DNA of 64,000 nucleotides. Source: Paramacrobiotus metropolitanus (lineage: Eukaryota; Tardigrada; Eutardigrada; Parachela; Macrobiotidae). This document shows, in pieces, positions 12,290 to 23,739 of the stretch (the stretch's first letter is position 1; the number at the start of each line of letters is the position of its first letter). Under the pieces are notes generated by a model that had not been told where the DNA came from, did not search any database, and worked only from the letters and a program-made list of their open reading frames with translations. Position numbers and translations under genes: made by a program. The stretch lies in assembly GCF_019649055.1 (NCBI RefSeq), contig NW_026570238.1, positions 1 through 64,000 of the forward strand. The letters run 5' to 3'.

Positions 12290-13180
12290 ATGAGTAATGA
12301 CAAGGTTCCCTGTCCGTATTGTAAGAAACAATATTGCAGAGGGGAGGCCTTACTCGACACAGAAAAAGTGCCCACAGCGCCCACCCGATTCCGTGCCTCC
12401 ATCGGCCTCCCGGGCACCGCGGACAATTCTGCAGGGGCAGCACCTACGCCACCACCGACGAAAAGCTTCCAGCCGTCAAAGGAGCGAGTCATGCGACGCA
12501 TTCCGCACGGAGCTCGCTCTGCGGCCAGGGACTCACTCAGGACGGCGCTACAGCAGGTCGCCAACAAGAACGATAAGCCCTCCTGGGAAAAGCTGTTCTC
12601 CTTTGCCTCTACCGCGCTCCGTGCACCGCCGAAAACTAAATCGGAACGGACAGAATCTTTAGCGACTGTTGTGAAACGGAACGTCGGCGCCTTCGATCGA
12701 GGAACCGAACTACCCCCGACACCGCCCCCGCCGGCCCCCAAAAAGAAATCAGATCAAGAGGATCTTGTACGCCGTGTCGGGCAGAAAATTGACGACGGTA
12801 GCATCTCTGGAGCCATGCGGCTAATTCTCTCAACAGACGCTGTCGCCACCCCTTCCCCTGCTGTGCTACAGGAGCTACGGGAAAAGCATCCAGAATGCCC
12901 ACCGCCCCCTACCTCGGCTCCGCTCGCTCCGCCAGCAGCTGCAGCGCCGCCTATCACAGCAGCAGAAGTGTTTTCCGCCGTACACACTTTTCCTCGTGGT
13001 TCAGCAGCAGGACCGGATGGTTTACGTCCACAACACCTTCTCGACATGGTCGGACACAAATTCGATGATCAATGTAGGCCACTTTGCGAAGCGCTAGCGA
13101 ACGTTTTGAATCTGGCAATTAACGGAAGCATCCCGGAGGAGATCCGACCAGTGTTTTCGGTGGTAAACTGCTCGCCTTGA
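12290..13180 (+). pseudogene. LINE ORF, N-terminal part
   Basis: Open frame of 296 codons with half a C2H2 finger, a Pro/Ala-rich linker and the first RT motifs (FPRGSAAGPDGLRPQHLLD). It loses frame where the next RT segment begins. The base composition is distinctly more GC-rich than the flanks. Confidence 0.8.
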
Positions 13181-14337
13181 GAAAGAAGGACGGTGGCTTG
13201 CGCCCGATTGCGGTTGGTCTAACTTTACGCCGTCTTACAGCGAAGATAATTTGCTATCGTGTTGCCGATCGTATTACATCCGTTTTGTCGCCCGAGCAGC
13301 TTGGTTTTAACGTGCGTGGTGGGGCAGAAGCAATTGTGCATGCGACAAGAGTATTTGTGGAGTCGTCCGCTGCCGAGCTAAAAGCGGTTCTAAAAGTTGA
13401 TTTCAAAAACGCCTTCAACACCGTTTCCAGAAAAGCTGTTTTAGATGCCGCTGAACTTCACCTACCCGAATACAAAGCCTTTCTTCATTGTGCATATGGT
13501 AATCATTCTTCGCTATTTATTGAACAGATAATTATGTCTTCCGAGTCGGGAGTGCAGCAAGGAGATCCACTGGGCCCATTACTGTTCGGCCTTGCACTCC
13601 AGCCAGTCGTTGCATCGTTGAAGGCAGATTTAAACGCCTGGTTCTTGGATGATGGAACCGTGGGCGGTAAGCCAGCGACAGTAGCACACGTCTTCGGAGA
13701 GATCATCCGGAAAGCTCGTGAAATTGGCTTAATGGTGAACGAAGCGAAGTGCGAGCTTCATATCTCTGGAGGAACAGAGCAAGCCCAAAACGACGCTGTG
13801 GCTTTTTTCCAGGAGTTGTACCCGAAACTACGTATCCTGACTAACACCGACTTCCTGCTGCTAGGTGCACCGGTGTTGGACGAAGGCATCGGTCCAGCTG
13901 TTGCCGAGAAGTGCGCAACAGTAAAGATGGCGTGTGACCGCCTGGAGCTACTGCCCCGCCACCACGCACTTTTTCTCCTAAAAAACTGCCTGGGGGCCCC
14001 GAAAATTATTTATATGTTGCGGTGTTGTAATGCCTGGAAACAACCGCAACAGCTCTACCAACTGGATGAAGCAATGCGGTTGTGTTTCCAGACCCTGTGT
14101 AATGTACGGACCAGCCACGATGACTATCCATGTTGGCGGCAGGCGACACTTCCAGTGAGCAGAGGCGGTATTGGTATACGTCGGGCGGAAGAATTAGCGC
14201 TTCCAGCCTTCTTGGCTTCGATTCACTCCGTAATCGACTTAATATCATTATTGCTCCCTGATCACCCCGCTGTTAACATCTCGGCCGCTTTCGAGTTATG
14301 GAAAACTAACGCACGCCTGGTAGAACTCCTGGCATAA
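13177..14337 (+). pseudogene. LINE ORF, central reverse transcriptase part
   Basis: Open frame of 386 codons. Contains RPIAVGLTLRRL, VDFKNAFN (the first catalytic Asp), the GVQQGDPLGP motif and FLDD, in which the usual YxDD aromatic is Phe and the Asp pair is kept. It ends with the thumb-like region. It overlaps the previous frame by four bases. Confidence 0.85.
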
Positions 14338-15064
14338 TGCCAGAAAAGCACAACGAACATGGGACCTTCCACTCTGTAACGCACCGCTATCCGTACTGCT
14401 GGACATCTTTCGCGACGATGAAATCAACCGGGCCCGCCTCCTCGCACAGTCGACACCGGAAGCTGGTATATGGTTAAATGCCTTGCCCTCGGCACATATC
14501 GGTAATCTCTTGGACGATGACACCGTGAAGATATCAGTCGGCCTGAGACTTGGTGTAAGTATCTGTGAAGCACACTCTTGTTCGAAGTGCCACAAGCCCG
14601 TTGATGAGTATGGTCACCACGGCTTGTCCTGCGCATTCTCAGCTGGAAGGCATCCACGCCATGGCGGCCTGAACAGTATTTTGTGCAGATCGTTAGTATC
14701 AGCCGGCATCCTGCAAAATTGGAGCCGCGAGAACATCCCACACATCGGACCGCCGCCCAGATGGCTGCACCACGTTTGCGTGGCAACGCGGTATGTGTTT
14801 GGCGTGGGCGTGACCTGCGTGGACACTGTGGCTATGTCTCACCGGAAAGCCACATCAGTCACCGCGGGATCCGCCGCCGCACAGGCGGAGGATAGGAAAG
14901 CGGGATTGTACTTGTACCTTCAGGGCAGATACATCTTCGTACCGCTGGCTTTTGAAACTCTTGGACCATGGGGAAAGTCAGCTAGCCGATTAGTGAAAGA
15001 AATTGGCAAGCGACTTCAACAGCATACGGGTGAGCCACGCTCCCATGAGTACCTCCGTCAATGA
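14338..15064 (+). pseudogene. LINE ORF, C-terminal endonuclease part
   Basis: The conserved linker (WDLPLCNAPLS, then LNALPSAHIGNLL) and the zinc knuckle are in one frame. The RPDG part of the nuclease motif lies in another frame, and VTCVDT plus FVPLAFETLGPWG are back in the first. Coding similarity continues past the stop at 15062 with IQRGNAASVLGT, the usual end of this family. Confidence 0.75.
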
Positions 15065-15400
15065 CTGTCGCTGGAAATTCAGCGAGGCAACGCTGCTTCC
15101 GTACTCGGGACAATGGAGGGAGCGGCAGCATTAAATGAGTTATTTTTTATTTGATTTATTGTTTTGAACCGCTTCTTGTGAAATCAATAAAAACGAGCCG
15201 TAATGAATCGTAAGCTGCTCGAAGATTCAGATCTTAGTACAATAACAGAGCGTTGCATACGGCCATTAATCGATCTGTATCGCTAAAATAATACGTGGTA
15301 CTGTGGTAGATCTGACTTGCATAACAGCGTCTTGCAATTAACTCTCAACTTCTTTGCACAACGTGAGCTTTCCTACAGTCACGAACAAAGCGGAAATTAA

Positions 15401-15650
15401 TGATACATGGTGGTTTGCGTAAGCCTTTATTCCATGTATTGCTCAGCGGTAGAATGGTTCTTAGCACCAGTGAAAGTGGTGGACTTATATACCAAACGGT
15501 AAACAGGAGAATGACAATGCATGCATGTGATTACGCTTCTAGCGTTCTACGCTTCTGACGCTTAAGGCGGTTTGGGGAAATGCATGATGTAAGAACTTTC
15601 ACTGTAAACAAGGATCTGCTTAAGGGCATATCATTCATACCATCGTAACA
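15401..15650 (-). repeat. 3' LTR of the Gypsy element
   Basis: 250 bp. On the plus strand it begins TGATACATGG and ends ATCGTAACA. It matches 20932-21181 almost base for base. Confidence 0.95.
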
Positions 15651-15660
15651 CTCTCCGTCT

Positions 15661-18357
15661 TTATTTCGAAGCTGTCCTCAGCTTCATCCGCGGTCGTAAA
15701 TTGTAACGTGGCGTGAGCGGTTCATCGTCTTCGGGTACGTCGTCCTGTGCTGGTGCGTTGGCTTGATCGGTAGATTCAAGTTCTATGGTTTCTTCATTGT
15801 CGAGGATTTCGTGAGGGACTTCCGGTGGGCCAATCTCAGTGTCGTTGGCGTAAAGGATTTCATTGTCTGCATCCGTTTCTTCGCGTTCAGTAAATGGTCG
15901 TAGGCGTTCAACATGGACGATGTCGGTTTTCTTTCTTCCGTGTCGATTCCGGATTTCGTAATTGACGTTAGAAATTTGACGAACTACTTCCCAAGGTCCA
16001 TGCCATTTTTTGAGTAGTTTTGTTGTCAGTTTTCCGGGTTCTTTGGAGGTCGTTGGTTGATGATCTGCGTTGTGTAATTTTGGAGGCGTCCGTAGTAGGA
16101 CTAGGTCGCCAGGGGTAAAGGTTGTGGTTTCGCGTTTCTCATTGTGGCGAGGAGCGGATTTATCTTGAGCGGAATTCACGCGTAGTTTGGCGAGTTCTTG
16201 AGCTGCTTTTAGCCATGTATGGACTTGTTGTACGTACTCTTGGACGTTATGGACTTCTTCAAGGCCATCGTATTGCAGTTGGAGGTCCATGGGAAAAACT
16301 GGTTGTCGTCCATAAAGTAATTCGAAAGGCGAGTGTTTCGTCGTCTCATTCTTCACGGTGTTGATGTACCATATAATTGCGGGTACATACTTATCCCAAT
16401 CGCGGTGATTCGCGGACACGTAGTGGGAAATTGCGATGCTAATTGTTCGGTTCATCCTTTCTGTTAGACCGTTAGTCTGAGGATGGTAGGCGGTTGTGGT
16501 AGAGTGTTCTATGGCAAAATAACGTAGTAAACTGTCAATCAGGGAGTTGACGAAATGTTTGCCTTTATCTGAAAGAATTCGTTTTGGCGTGCCGTGGCGG
16601 TACAAAACTTGTTCAACGAGAAAATGGGCGGCGTTCGAGGCGGTAGCGCTTTTAACGGGTCGAGCTTCTACCCATTTGGTAAGGTGGTCGATCGCGACTA
16701 CAAGGTACATGTTACCTTTGGAACTTCGGGTGAACGGGCCAAGGTAGTCGATACCGATAGTGTGGAAAGGTCCGTATACTGGAATTGGTTGAAGGTAACC
16801 TGGCGGACGGTGGTTTGGCGATTTTGCGATCTGGCACGAATGACAGGAAGTAACGTAATTGAATACGTCACGTATGCAATTTTGCCAGTAGTATTTTTGA
16901 TGGATTTTCTCGTACGTGCGGGATATACCGAAATGTCCAGAGTTGTCATGAGCGTTTTCGAGGATCGTTCGCTGAAGGCTTTTGGGAATTACCATAAGAA
17001 AAGTTATCTGGTTATCGCGGAAAACTATGCGATAGAGGACGTCACCTCGAATGCAGAAGTGAATTCTTTTCTGTCGGTACTCGTTCGTAGTAGTGTCGCC
17101 TTGAAGGATGGCGATGATTTTCGCGCAATAGTCGTCATCACGCTGCATTTGTGAGACATCGTACGTTCTCAGGAAGAACAGCGGCGCACTTAACTGGTGT
17201 TCCTTTGGTACGTTTTCGGCGTCAAACGGAAATCGGGACAAACAGTCTGCCATGTTGTTGGCTTTGCCAGGACGGTAGCCAATTTTAAAATTGTAAGGAC
17301 GTAAGCGTAACACCCATCTTGCTAACCTGCCGGTGGGATTCTTGCTCTTGATTAACCCACAAAGGGCATTGTGATCGGTGATGATCTGGAACGTTTTTCC
17401 GGGGTTTCCCAAATACGTGTGGAAGTGCTCCACTCCGAAGACTACTGCTGCAAGCTCTTGTTCAGTGACAGAGTAGTTCTTTTCGCTAGGCGACAGGCTT
17501 CGGGAAGCGTAGGCCAGTGGCTTGACGTTTCCATTTTCATCCACTTGGTTCAGGACTGCTCCGAGTCCAAGCATTGACGCGTCGGTTTCAAGAATTAATT
17601 CTTTATTTTGGTCAAAGTGGACTAGTAACGGTTGATTGGTCAACACCTTTTTAAGTGTTTCGAAAGCAATTTGTTGATCTTCACCCCAGTCGAAAGGTTG
17701 ATATTTTTGCGTAAGTTTATTAAGCGGATTCGCAATTAAGGAAAAATCCTTAATGATCTTACGGTAATGGTTCGCTGCTCCAAGGAAGGAACGTAGTGTT
17801 GTAAGATCCGTTGGTCTTGGAAATTTGGAAATGGCGGTGACCTTTGACTTGTCCGGACGGATTCCTTCCTGCGTAACGGTGTGTCCAAGGAAGTTCAGGG
17901 TCGTGCATCCAAAGAAGCATTTCGATGGTTTTAACATTAAGTTAGCTTCTTGAAAACGAATGAGGACTTCTTCTAGATGTTGGAGGTGGTCTTCGAAGGT
18001 GGGACTGTAGACTTGTACGTCATCTAAGTACACAATTACGTACTTGAATTTTATGTCTCCAAGGACACTATCCATAAGACGGGAGAACGTGGCAGGTGCA
18101 TTGCAGAGTCCGAACGGCATGACTTCGAAACGGTACAAACCGTCTGAAGTCAGGAAAGCAGTTTTATCTTTTGAATTTTCAGCCATCGCGACCTGGAGGT
18201 ATCCGGAAAGTAGATCCAATCCTGTGAACCATTTTGCTCCTTGAAGGACATCTAGACAATCGTCTATCCTTGGTAAGGGATAGGAATCCTTTTTTGTAAT
18301 GTCATTGACTGGTCTGTAGTCAATACAGAGACGGAGGTCCTGTGGTTTCTTCGGCAC
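15661..18357 (-). CDS. Gypsy pol: RT, RNase H and integrase (fossil element)
   Basis: A long open frame (898 codons). RT motifs include LRLCIDYRPVNDITKKDSYP, FEVMPFGLCNAPATF and YVIVYLDDVQ (the YLDD catalytic box). RNase H shows ETDASMLGLGAVL, with the typical DAS. The integrase has the HHCC finger (GHFGISRTYEKIHQKYYW, then SCHSCQ), a DDE-type core (GIDYLGPF, LSDKGKHF, TTTAYHPQTNGLTERMNR) and a GPY/F-like C-terminal module (WHGPWEVVRQISNVNYE). Order and motifs are those of Ty3/Gypsy. It is part of the element at 15401-21181. Confidence 0.93.
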   Translation of the reverse strand: MPKKPQDLRLCIDYRPVNDITKKDSYPLPRIDDCLDVLQGAKWFTGLDLLSGYLQVAMAENSKDKTAFLTSDGLYRFEVMPFGLCNAPATFSRLMDSVLGDIKFKYVIVYLDDVQVYSPTFEDHLQHLEEVLIRFQEANLMLKPSKCFFGCTTLNFLGHTVTQEGIRPDKSKVTAISKFPRPTDLTTLRSFLGAANHYRKIIKDFSLIANPLNKLTQKYQPFDWGEDQQIAFETLKKVLTNQPLLVHFDQNKELILETDASMLGLGAVLNQVDENGNVKPLAYASRSLSPSEKNYSVTEQELAAVVFGVEHFHTYLGNPGKTFQIITDHNALCGLIKSKNPTGRLARWVLRLRPYNFKIGYRPGKANNMADCLSRFPFDAENVPKEHQLSAPLFFLRTYDVSQMQRDDDYCAKIIAILQGDTTTNEYRQKRIHFCIRGDVLYRIVFRDNQITFLMVIPKSLQRTILENAHDNSGHFGISRTYEKIHQKYYWQNCIRDVFNYVTSCHSCQIAKSPNHRPPGYLQPIPVYGPFHTIGIDYLGPFTRSSKGNMYLVVAIDHLTKWVEARPVKSATASNAAHFLVEQVLYRHGTPKRILSDKGKHFVNSLIDSLLRYFAIEHSTTTAYHPQTNGLTERMNRTISIAISHYVSANHRDWDKYVPAIIWYINTVKNETTKHSPFELLYGRQPVFPMDLQLQYDGLEEVHNVQEYVQQVHTWLKAAQELAKLRVNSAQDKSAPRHNEKRETTTFTPGDLVLLRTPPKLHNADHQPTTSKEPGKLTTKLLKKWHGPWEVVRQISNVNYEIRNRHGRKKTDIVHVERLRPFTEREETDADNEILYANDTEIGPPEVPHEILDNEETIELESTDQANAPAQDDVPEDDEPLTPRYNLRPRMKLRTASK

Positions 18358-18724
18358 AAGGACTATGTTGCATGCCCAATCCGAGTTACATGGAGAAATG
18401 ATACCTTCTTCAAGCCATTCTTTTATCTGTTTGTTAATGAAGTCTCGCTGCCATGGGGCGTGGCGTCGTAATTGTTCGCGTATCGGAGGGTGTGTTCCTG
18501 TGTCGATGCTGTGTTGGATCTTATTCGTTCTTCCAACTTTCTTTGTCTTCGAAGGAACAGAACGCGGTATTTGTAGAGTAGCTTCTGCATGGCATCTTTC
18601 TGAGCAGTGTTCATGTCACCAAAATTGAACTGCTTGGCGAATTCGTCTATTGGGACTTCGGTTCCTGGATTTTCGGAAGCTTCCTTGAGTAAGTCAGTGG
18701 GACTTATCATAACATTCGATTTCT

Positions 18725-19312
18725 TTATGTTCGGGTCCGGACGTGTTCCACTAGCGCTATCGAGAGGCGGCGAAGGGGTTTCTGTGGAACGCTCATTACC
18801 TGGGGCCGCGCGCACAGAGAAGCTGCAGTCTTCTGGATCCTCTGGCTTTCCATGGTATCCGTGCTAAAGACGTTGGACTCAGGACAAACGGGATTGGTGT
18901 AGTTTTGCGCGCATTTTGTTTGTCTTGAATCTTCCGTAATCGGCACGGATCCTGGAATGACGGTGTAGGACGTCGGTGGACGCACACAGTCGACTGGAAG
19001 AGTTTCCCAGGTTTTCGGGTTAATTAACAATTTCTTTGCGAAACTGACCAGGAAAGGTGACTGACTAAGAAAATCGTTGCCCAATAGGATTTGAAAAGGA
19101 AAATCTTTAACGATTCCGAACGTAACAGTTGCTGAATGGCTAAGAATTTTTAGTTGAAGCTTACATGCATTTGCCGGCTGTATGATGCTATTGTTCACTG
19201 TTGCGAGACGGTCCACTCCATTGGAATTGCTCGAATTTCTGCTTGAAGGCGAACTTATCGTTGATGAGAGATACTCCTGATCCGGTATCCAAAATGACAG
19301 TAGTAGGCTCAT
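18725..19312 (-). CDS. Gypsy protease region (fossil element)
   Basis: Lies between gag and pol. A retropepsin-like DTGS motif lies on the minus strand near 19285. The context and a downstream segment containing ILLGNDFL support a retroviral-type aspartic protease and linker. It belongs to the element at 15401-21181. Confidence 0.65.
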   Translation of the reverse strand: MSLLLSFWIPDQEYLSSTISSPSSRNSSNSNGVDRLATVNNSIIQPANACKLQLKILSHSATVTFGIVKDFPFQILLGNDFLSQSPFLVSFAKKLLINPKTWETLPVDCVRPPTSYTVIPGSVPITEDSRQTKCAQNYTNPVCPESNVFSTDTMESQRIQKTAASLCARPQVMSVPQKPLRRLSIALVEHVRTRT

Positions 19313-19483
19313 TATTGTTTGCGAGCGTAAATGCTAAGGCACCGGTTGCGAAGCTGCATAGGGAATAAGCGGTGTGTTGCCGTCAACTTCATGAGCCGTG
19401 GAAGCTGCGGCTAGAAGTTTAAACTATTCTGCGGAAGTTCAGTGATCTGAGCGCGGGAGGCCATTGCTGGTTGGATTGCTCGT

Positions 19484-20734
19484 TTAGCATTTTGACGGTT
19501 GCGGCATTCTTCGAAAGTATGGCCAATGTATTTGCAAAACTGCAGAACTTACGTCGATTTCCATTGAAACGATTTCCTCCTCGTCCTCCGTATCCTCTTC
19601 CCGTTGATTTCGATGATAGAACCCTCTGTTGTACGTCTGGTAGCCACGACTGTCGCTCCGGCCAAAGTTCATTTGCGAGAATTGACGTTCTATGGCAGCC
19701 ATTCGATCGTCAAGTTTTGACTCATTCTTACCTTCAAAGGTACTGGTGAACAAAGCGGCGACAACCGGATTCTTGATGTACTCGGCAACTTCCTTGCGGG
19801 TGTTGCTCGCTTCATACTCTTTCTCACGAGCAACAGTTTTGAGTTGTCCAAGGAATTCTGTAGGTGTAGTAGGCATTTTCTGTACAAAACCGGATTTTAT
19901 GTTAGCTGGAAGGCCATCAAAGAGTTTGTTGACAATTTCTCTTTGACTGGGTTGTTCGCTAATGGAATTGAGGTAGCGCATTACGTTGGAGTAGTATTCA
20001 TTGGGATTTCCGGCGTACGTCAGGGACTTTTTCGTGTCTTTCGCCAGATCGTAGTCGTATATCTGCTTCGCGAAGGCTTCTCTTAGGGCTTTCCTCATCA
20101 ACTGCCATGTGTTGGTGGTAGCTGGAATGGTGTTGTAGATTCGCAAGGCTGTTCCATTGAAGCACCGGTAAAGGTTGTGAAGGGCGTCTTCGTTGGACCA
20201 CTGATGCTGCTTGGCGCACATCTCGAATTAAAGGAGCCAGTCTTCAAAGTCTTCGTCTTCGTCGTTGGAAAATTGCGGTAGTTCTTTTGTTGGAACTGAT
20301 CCTGTGGGATCATCGGCGTTAGACATTGCGGAACCGTTACTTGCATTGGTTTCTAGGGTTTGCTGCTTGTCGGGAGGAGCTGGCGGTAAGTTCTCAATGG
20401 CTGGTTGCAGTAGCGAATCGTTGTCGACTTCCAGGATAGCGGGATTCTGGTCGGTATTGGTTGGAACCGTTGGTAGCTCGGGTTGATCCACTGGTACGGC
20501 TACGTCTTTATGGGGACGATTGGCTTGTTCTAAATTGGCGTATTGTTCCTGTAGAGTAAGTGTAGGAAGTTGGACACGAGACCGTGTTGAGGGTTGTGTG
20601 GCGACTGGATCGGAAGGAGGTGAGGGAGGAACAGGGACGTTGTCGGGGTCACGAGAGAGACGTTTATGTTCAGGAGATTCCTCAATAATGGTGCGGTCGT
20701 CGTTTCGTCTTTTGGTTTTGACGAGCGGAAACAT
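19484..20734 (-). CDS. Gypsy gag region (fossil element)
   Basis: Two adjacent open stretches (20734-20228 and 20221-19484) at the 5' side of the element. The first is acidic and Pro-rich, with KLxR-type low complexity. The second shows the capsid-like pattern NEDALHNLYRCFNGTALRIY, then LREAFAKQIYDYDLA and PSQREIVNKLFDGLP, typical of the Ty3/Gypsy gag (retrotrans_gag) fold. A short Asp/Glu-rich and basic tail follows. Confidence 0.75.
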
Positions 20735-20931
20735 GGAGCTTAACCATAGCGGTTTGGAGTTACCGAAAGGTCAAGACAGAGGTGCATAGATGTAGGTGAT
20801 ACTGTTGAGCTATACGGGTAGCGTGTATAGCGTAGACCAAAAGGTCGTGTGAGCTGTAGATGTTGCAGATGTTGTAGGTAGGTTCGTGCTATACAGGTAG
20901 AATGTATAGCGAGCACCTGGAGCCACCAAGT

Positions 20932-21181
20932 TGATACATGGTGGTTTGCGTAAGCCTTTATTCCATGTATTGCTCAGCGGTAGAATGGTTCTTAGCACCA
21001 GTGAAAGTGGTGGACTTATATACCAAACGGTAAACAGAAGAATGACAATGCATGCATGTGATTACGCTTCTAGCGTTCTACACTTCTGACGCTTAAGGCG
21101 GTTTGGGGAAATGCATGATGTAAGAACTTTCACTGTAAACAAGGATCTGCTTAAGGGCATATCATTCATACTATCGTAACA
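20932..21181 (-). repeat. 5' LTR of the Gypsy element
   Basis: 250 bp, the partner of 15401-15650. It would contain the element's own promoter. Confidence 0.95.
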
Positions 21182-21185
21182 TTAA

Positions 21186-22498
21186 GATATATTAATACAG
21201 CTCCAGCCTGCTTATCAAGAAATCCCTGAGCCTAGTGTACAGTGCAGCAGTGAATCAATACTTATTTTACACAACTGGGCCGTTTATCCTTTATACTTTG
21301 TAAATTATCAGCGAAAGCTTATTATCAGTAAAGTGAAATTATCAGGGAAGGAAGAGTTCAGTCAATGCCTCTGTATAACTGCAATGTTCACGGCGAAGCA
21401 GGAATCAATGGCTATCCATGACCAATATTTATATTCAAGCATTGGACAGAGCTTTGAATGAAAAACAAGGGATCAAAGAAAGCTCTCTAAGAACGACAAA
21501 TTAAGTCACATTCCCTGCACGTGCCGATTCTTCCCGTAAACGGGGTGTACCGCGTTTTGCTGCGTCCAGCAGGATTCCCGGGAATCCGGGACTGCCCATA
21601 CGTAAAAATCATACTATCACCACGCATGCTTGTAAATTTCTTATCAGAATAGGACACAATCGGTAATAAATCTTTTCACGAAGATTTTTCACATTCAACT
21701 AATGGCAACGAGTATTTATATGCAGCAGAGGAGAGGAATCGACGTAAAGAAACAGGTCCCGTCCCTTACAGCATCAGCGTGCACAATCATTTAAGGACTG
21801 CTTTAATAGACAATAGCCATCAAAATAATAATAGCGCAAGCACGGGCACATTAATCCACAGTTACAAAAAACCTTTAGATAGATAAAATAATAAGATAAG
21901 GGAAAGACAACACGCACCAAGAAGGCTACACAACATTTTGTCATTCGGCAGATGGATATTTGTACGTTATTTCATCACAGATAACAAAGCAAATTTTAAT
22001 CAGCGATGAGCGCAAGCCAGAGCATGCATTTATTAATTCATCTCTTGTATCATGTGATTTGTTTATTTTAATAGTCTTGATCACAGCTGGATAGAGGACC
22101 TTCTGTCATTTCAGTCTACGGTACACACAGCCAGATGCTTCTCCAGGCACAAGTTGATAATTCAAGTTGAGATTTTCTAACAGCATCGTCGAAAGGTTGT
22201 AATATTGCGTGGCTGGGCGTCCGCTGAAATCCTGATAAGAGCCCAAATAACAATAGTTGTTAAATCATTTAAGAAAATATTGGTTATTCCCACAAAGCCC
22301 CGGATCCGAATAACACTATATAATTGATTTTCTTTTCTTTGCTACCAAAACAACTGGCTCACGACTAAGAATCGGTGTGAAATATACGCAAAAGCAATAC
22401 GAGCAGGATTTTATTGTTATGTCACTTAAAAAAATTCTCACTAAGATATTGTTGACCGGCCCTTGGTTCGACAAAAAGAAAACTGAAGGGTCTTGCCA
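21186..22498. other. intergenic, no gene seen
   Basis: Begins with the dispersed repeat shared with 2340-2460. The rest is AT-rich downstream flank of the minus-strand GPCR, with no supported exon. Confidence 0.4.
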
Positions 22499-23585
22499 TC
22501 AGTGACGTCGCCGAAATATTATCCGACGAAGATCTGGCAATGATAGAGCGAAGATTATGGGATCAATCACTGGCTGTAACTCGTACAACGTATAAATCCA
22601 GAACATGACGACAGGGTCTTCCGAAATGGTATAGAAGGGAAACACAAGGACGGATGGTGTCCAGCAAGTTAGAACGCTGGTGGTCAATATTGTTAGCAAG
22701 AGGAAGGCACTGCTTTCTGCCTTTCTCTGTTGTTTCTTTCGTTGAGTCAATGATGAATCCGCCGGCTGCGTATGTTCGCCTATAAAGAATTATGGTTCTC
22801 TGGCAAGCTGCTTCTGCTTAGTGATCGAAGTGTGCAAATTATTTACCGGTCTTTTGAGAATCGTCATGCCGCATCTGTCCCAGCTTACGTAAGCGCTTGC
22901 GCCTTATGTAGAGAACTACGGGATACTGGGCCAGCACAACGACCAGCATAGCGAAACTAATAGCTTGGGCAAAGTATAGCCAAGCTTGCTGAGCCGGCGC
23001 CAGCGAAAAATTTATAACGCATCCGGCTAGGGTTTCCGGTTTCCTGTAGATCAACGCATCTACAAGCACAACCGGGACGACAAGCAAATGAGCGGCAGTC
23101 CAGCAGATGCCATACACCGCTACAGCGACACGCGTAGTGTGGCGTTGACGGTACTGAGTGGGAAATATCATTGCACAGAATCGGCTAATGGCGATGGCTA
23201 CATGTAGACAAATTGCCATGAAAGGAATGGCGTTACTGGCGTAATTATAAAACGTACACCAGCGCGAACCCCAGCACCAGACCGCGAATATGTTATTGAT
23301 CACATCAGTCGGTCCATAACACACTGGATACAGAAAATTAGCGAATAAGAGTGCGAAAACGTAGACATGGAAGTCTTTAAGCAAGCGCCAGTTACCAAGA
23401 TAAAATGCCAGCACAACTCCGTTTAGTGCAAAGATGGAAGCAGACAGTGTGAGCGATACGATGGCGTTAAGTGACCAGGTCACCGGATTGGCGGCAGCCC
23501 TACAAACGTCACTCGAGTAGTTGGTAGATGAGCTGTTGTTAGTCAGAGCATTCATGATTGCGCTGGATCGCAAAAGGTATGGCAA
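22499..23585 (-). CDS. orphan rhodopsin-like GPCR, intact, two exons
   Basis: Exon 1 runs 23585-22847 and exon 2 22779-22499. The intron is 67 bp (CCG|GTAAAT ... TTTATAG|GC) and the phases agree, giving 339 residues. The Met at 23552 may be the true start, because it leaves an N-terminus with NNSSSTNYSS glycosylation sites directly before TM1. Exon 1 encodes TM1-TM5. TM3 ends in ISRFCAMIFP, so the usual D/ERY is SRF. Exon 2 encodes TM6 with CWTP and TM7 with DPIIF in place of NPxxY, followed by a short basic tail. It is a plasma-membrane receptor with no assignable ligand. At least three broken relatives lie in this window, and this is the only copy that reads through. A conserved block lies upstream at about 23740-24060. 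Confidence 0.85.
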
Positions 23586-23739
23586 AATATACTAGCCGCA
23601 AATTTAAAAATTTAAATGGCTTTACATTCATATGCACCAGTTTACGATTCCACCCCAGTCGTGACACGAATGACGACATCGCGGTGCTGTTTTCAAGATT
23701 TATATATAATGTACAGTACCTTTTTTGCAGGATAGCAGT

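Larger units (their letters stand above)
12085..15200 (+). mobile_element. LINE with reverse transcriptase and restriction-like endonuclease, decayed
   Basis: GC-rich leader from about 12085, then an ORF from ATG 12290. The order is an N-terminal C2H2 finger (CPYCKKQY, with its second half GGLTRHRKSAH in the neighbouring frame near 12343), a Pro-rich linker, and RT from about 12960 (SAAGPDGLRPQHL, KVDFKNAFNTVSR, GVQQGDPLGPLLF, AWFLDDGTVGG). A zinc knuckle follows at about 14578 (CSKCHKPVDEYGHHGLSC), then RPDG near 14758 and VTCVDT near 14810, which fit the R/KPD...D motif of a restriction-like endonuclease, and finally FVPLAFETLGPWG. This architecture is that of R2/R4/NeSL-type LINEs. Frame changes are visible around the finger, near 13170, near 14337 and inside the endonuclease, and a stop lies after 15061, so this copy cannot be active. 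The 3' end is estimated from the last conserved text and a nearby AATAAA. Confidence 0.85.
15401..21181 (-). mobile_element. Ty3/Gypsy LTR retrotransposon, near complete fossil
   Basis: The element is 5781 bp on the minus strand. Two 250-bp LTRs (15401-15650 and 20932-21181) differ at only a few positions and are bounded by the 4-bp duplication TTAA (15397-15400 and 21182-21185). A primer-binding-site-like TGGTGGCTCCAGG follows the right-hand (5') LTR on the minus strand. Gag, protease, RT, RNase H and integrase occur in the usual Ty3/Gypsy order. The coding region shows about three frame changes, some of which may be ordinary for the family. The close LTR match implies a young insertion. Confidence 0.92.

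Noticed and set aside
12259-13059. Long minus-strand frames opposite the LINE
   Set aside because: Shadow frames of GC-rich coding DNA. The plus strand carries the RT motifs.
22828-22838. Stop at the end of the first GPCR frame as evidence of a pseudogene
   Set aside because: A 67-bp GT-AG intron removes it and joins TM5 to TM6 in phase, so the gene is intact.
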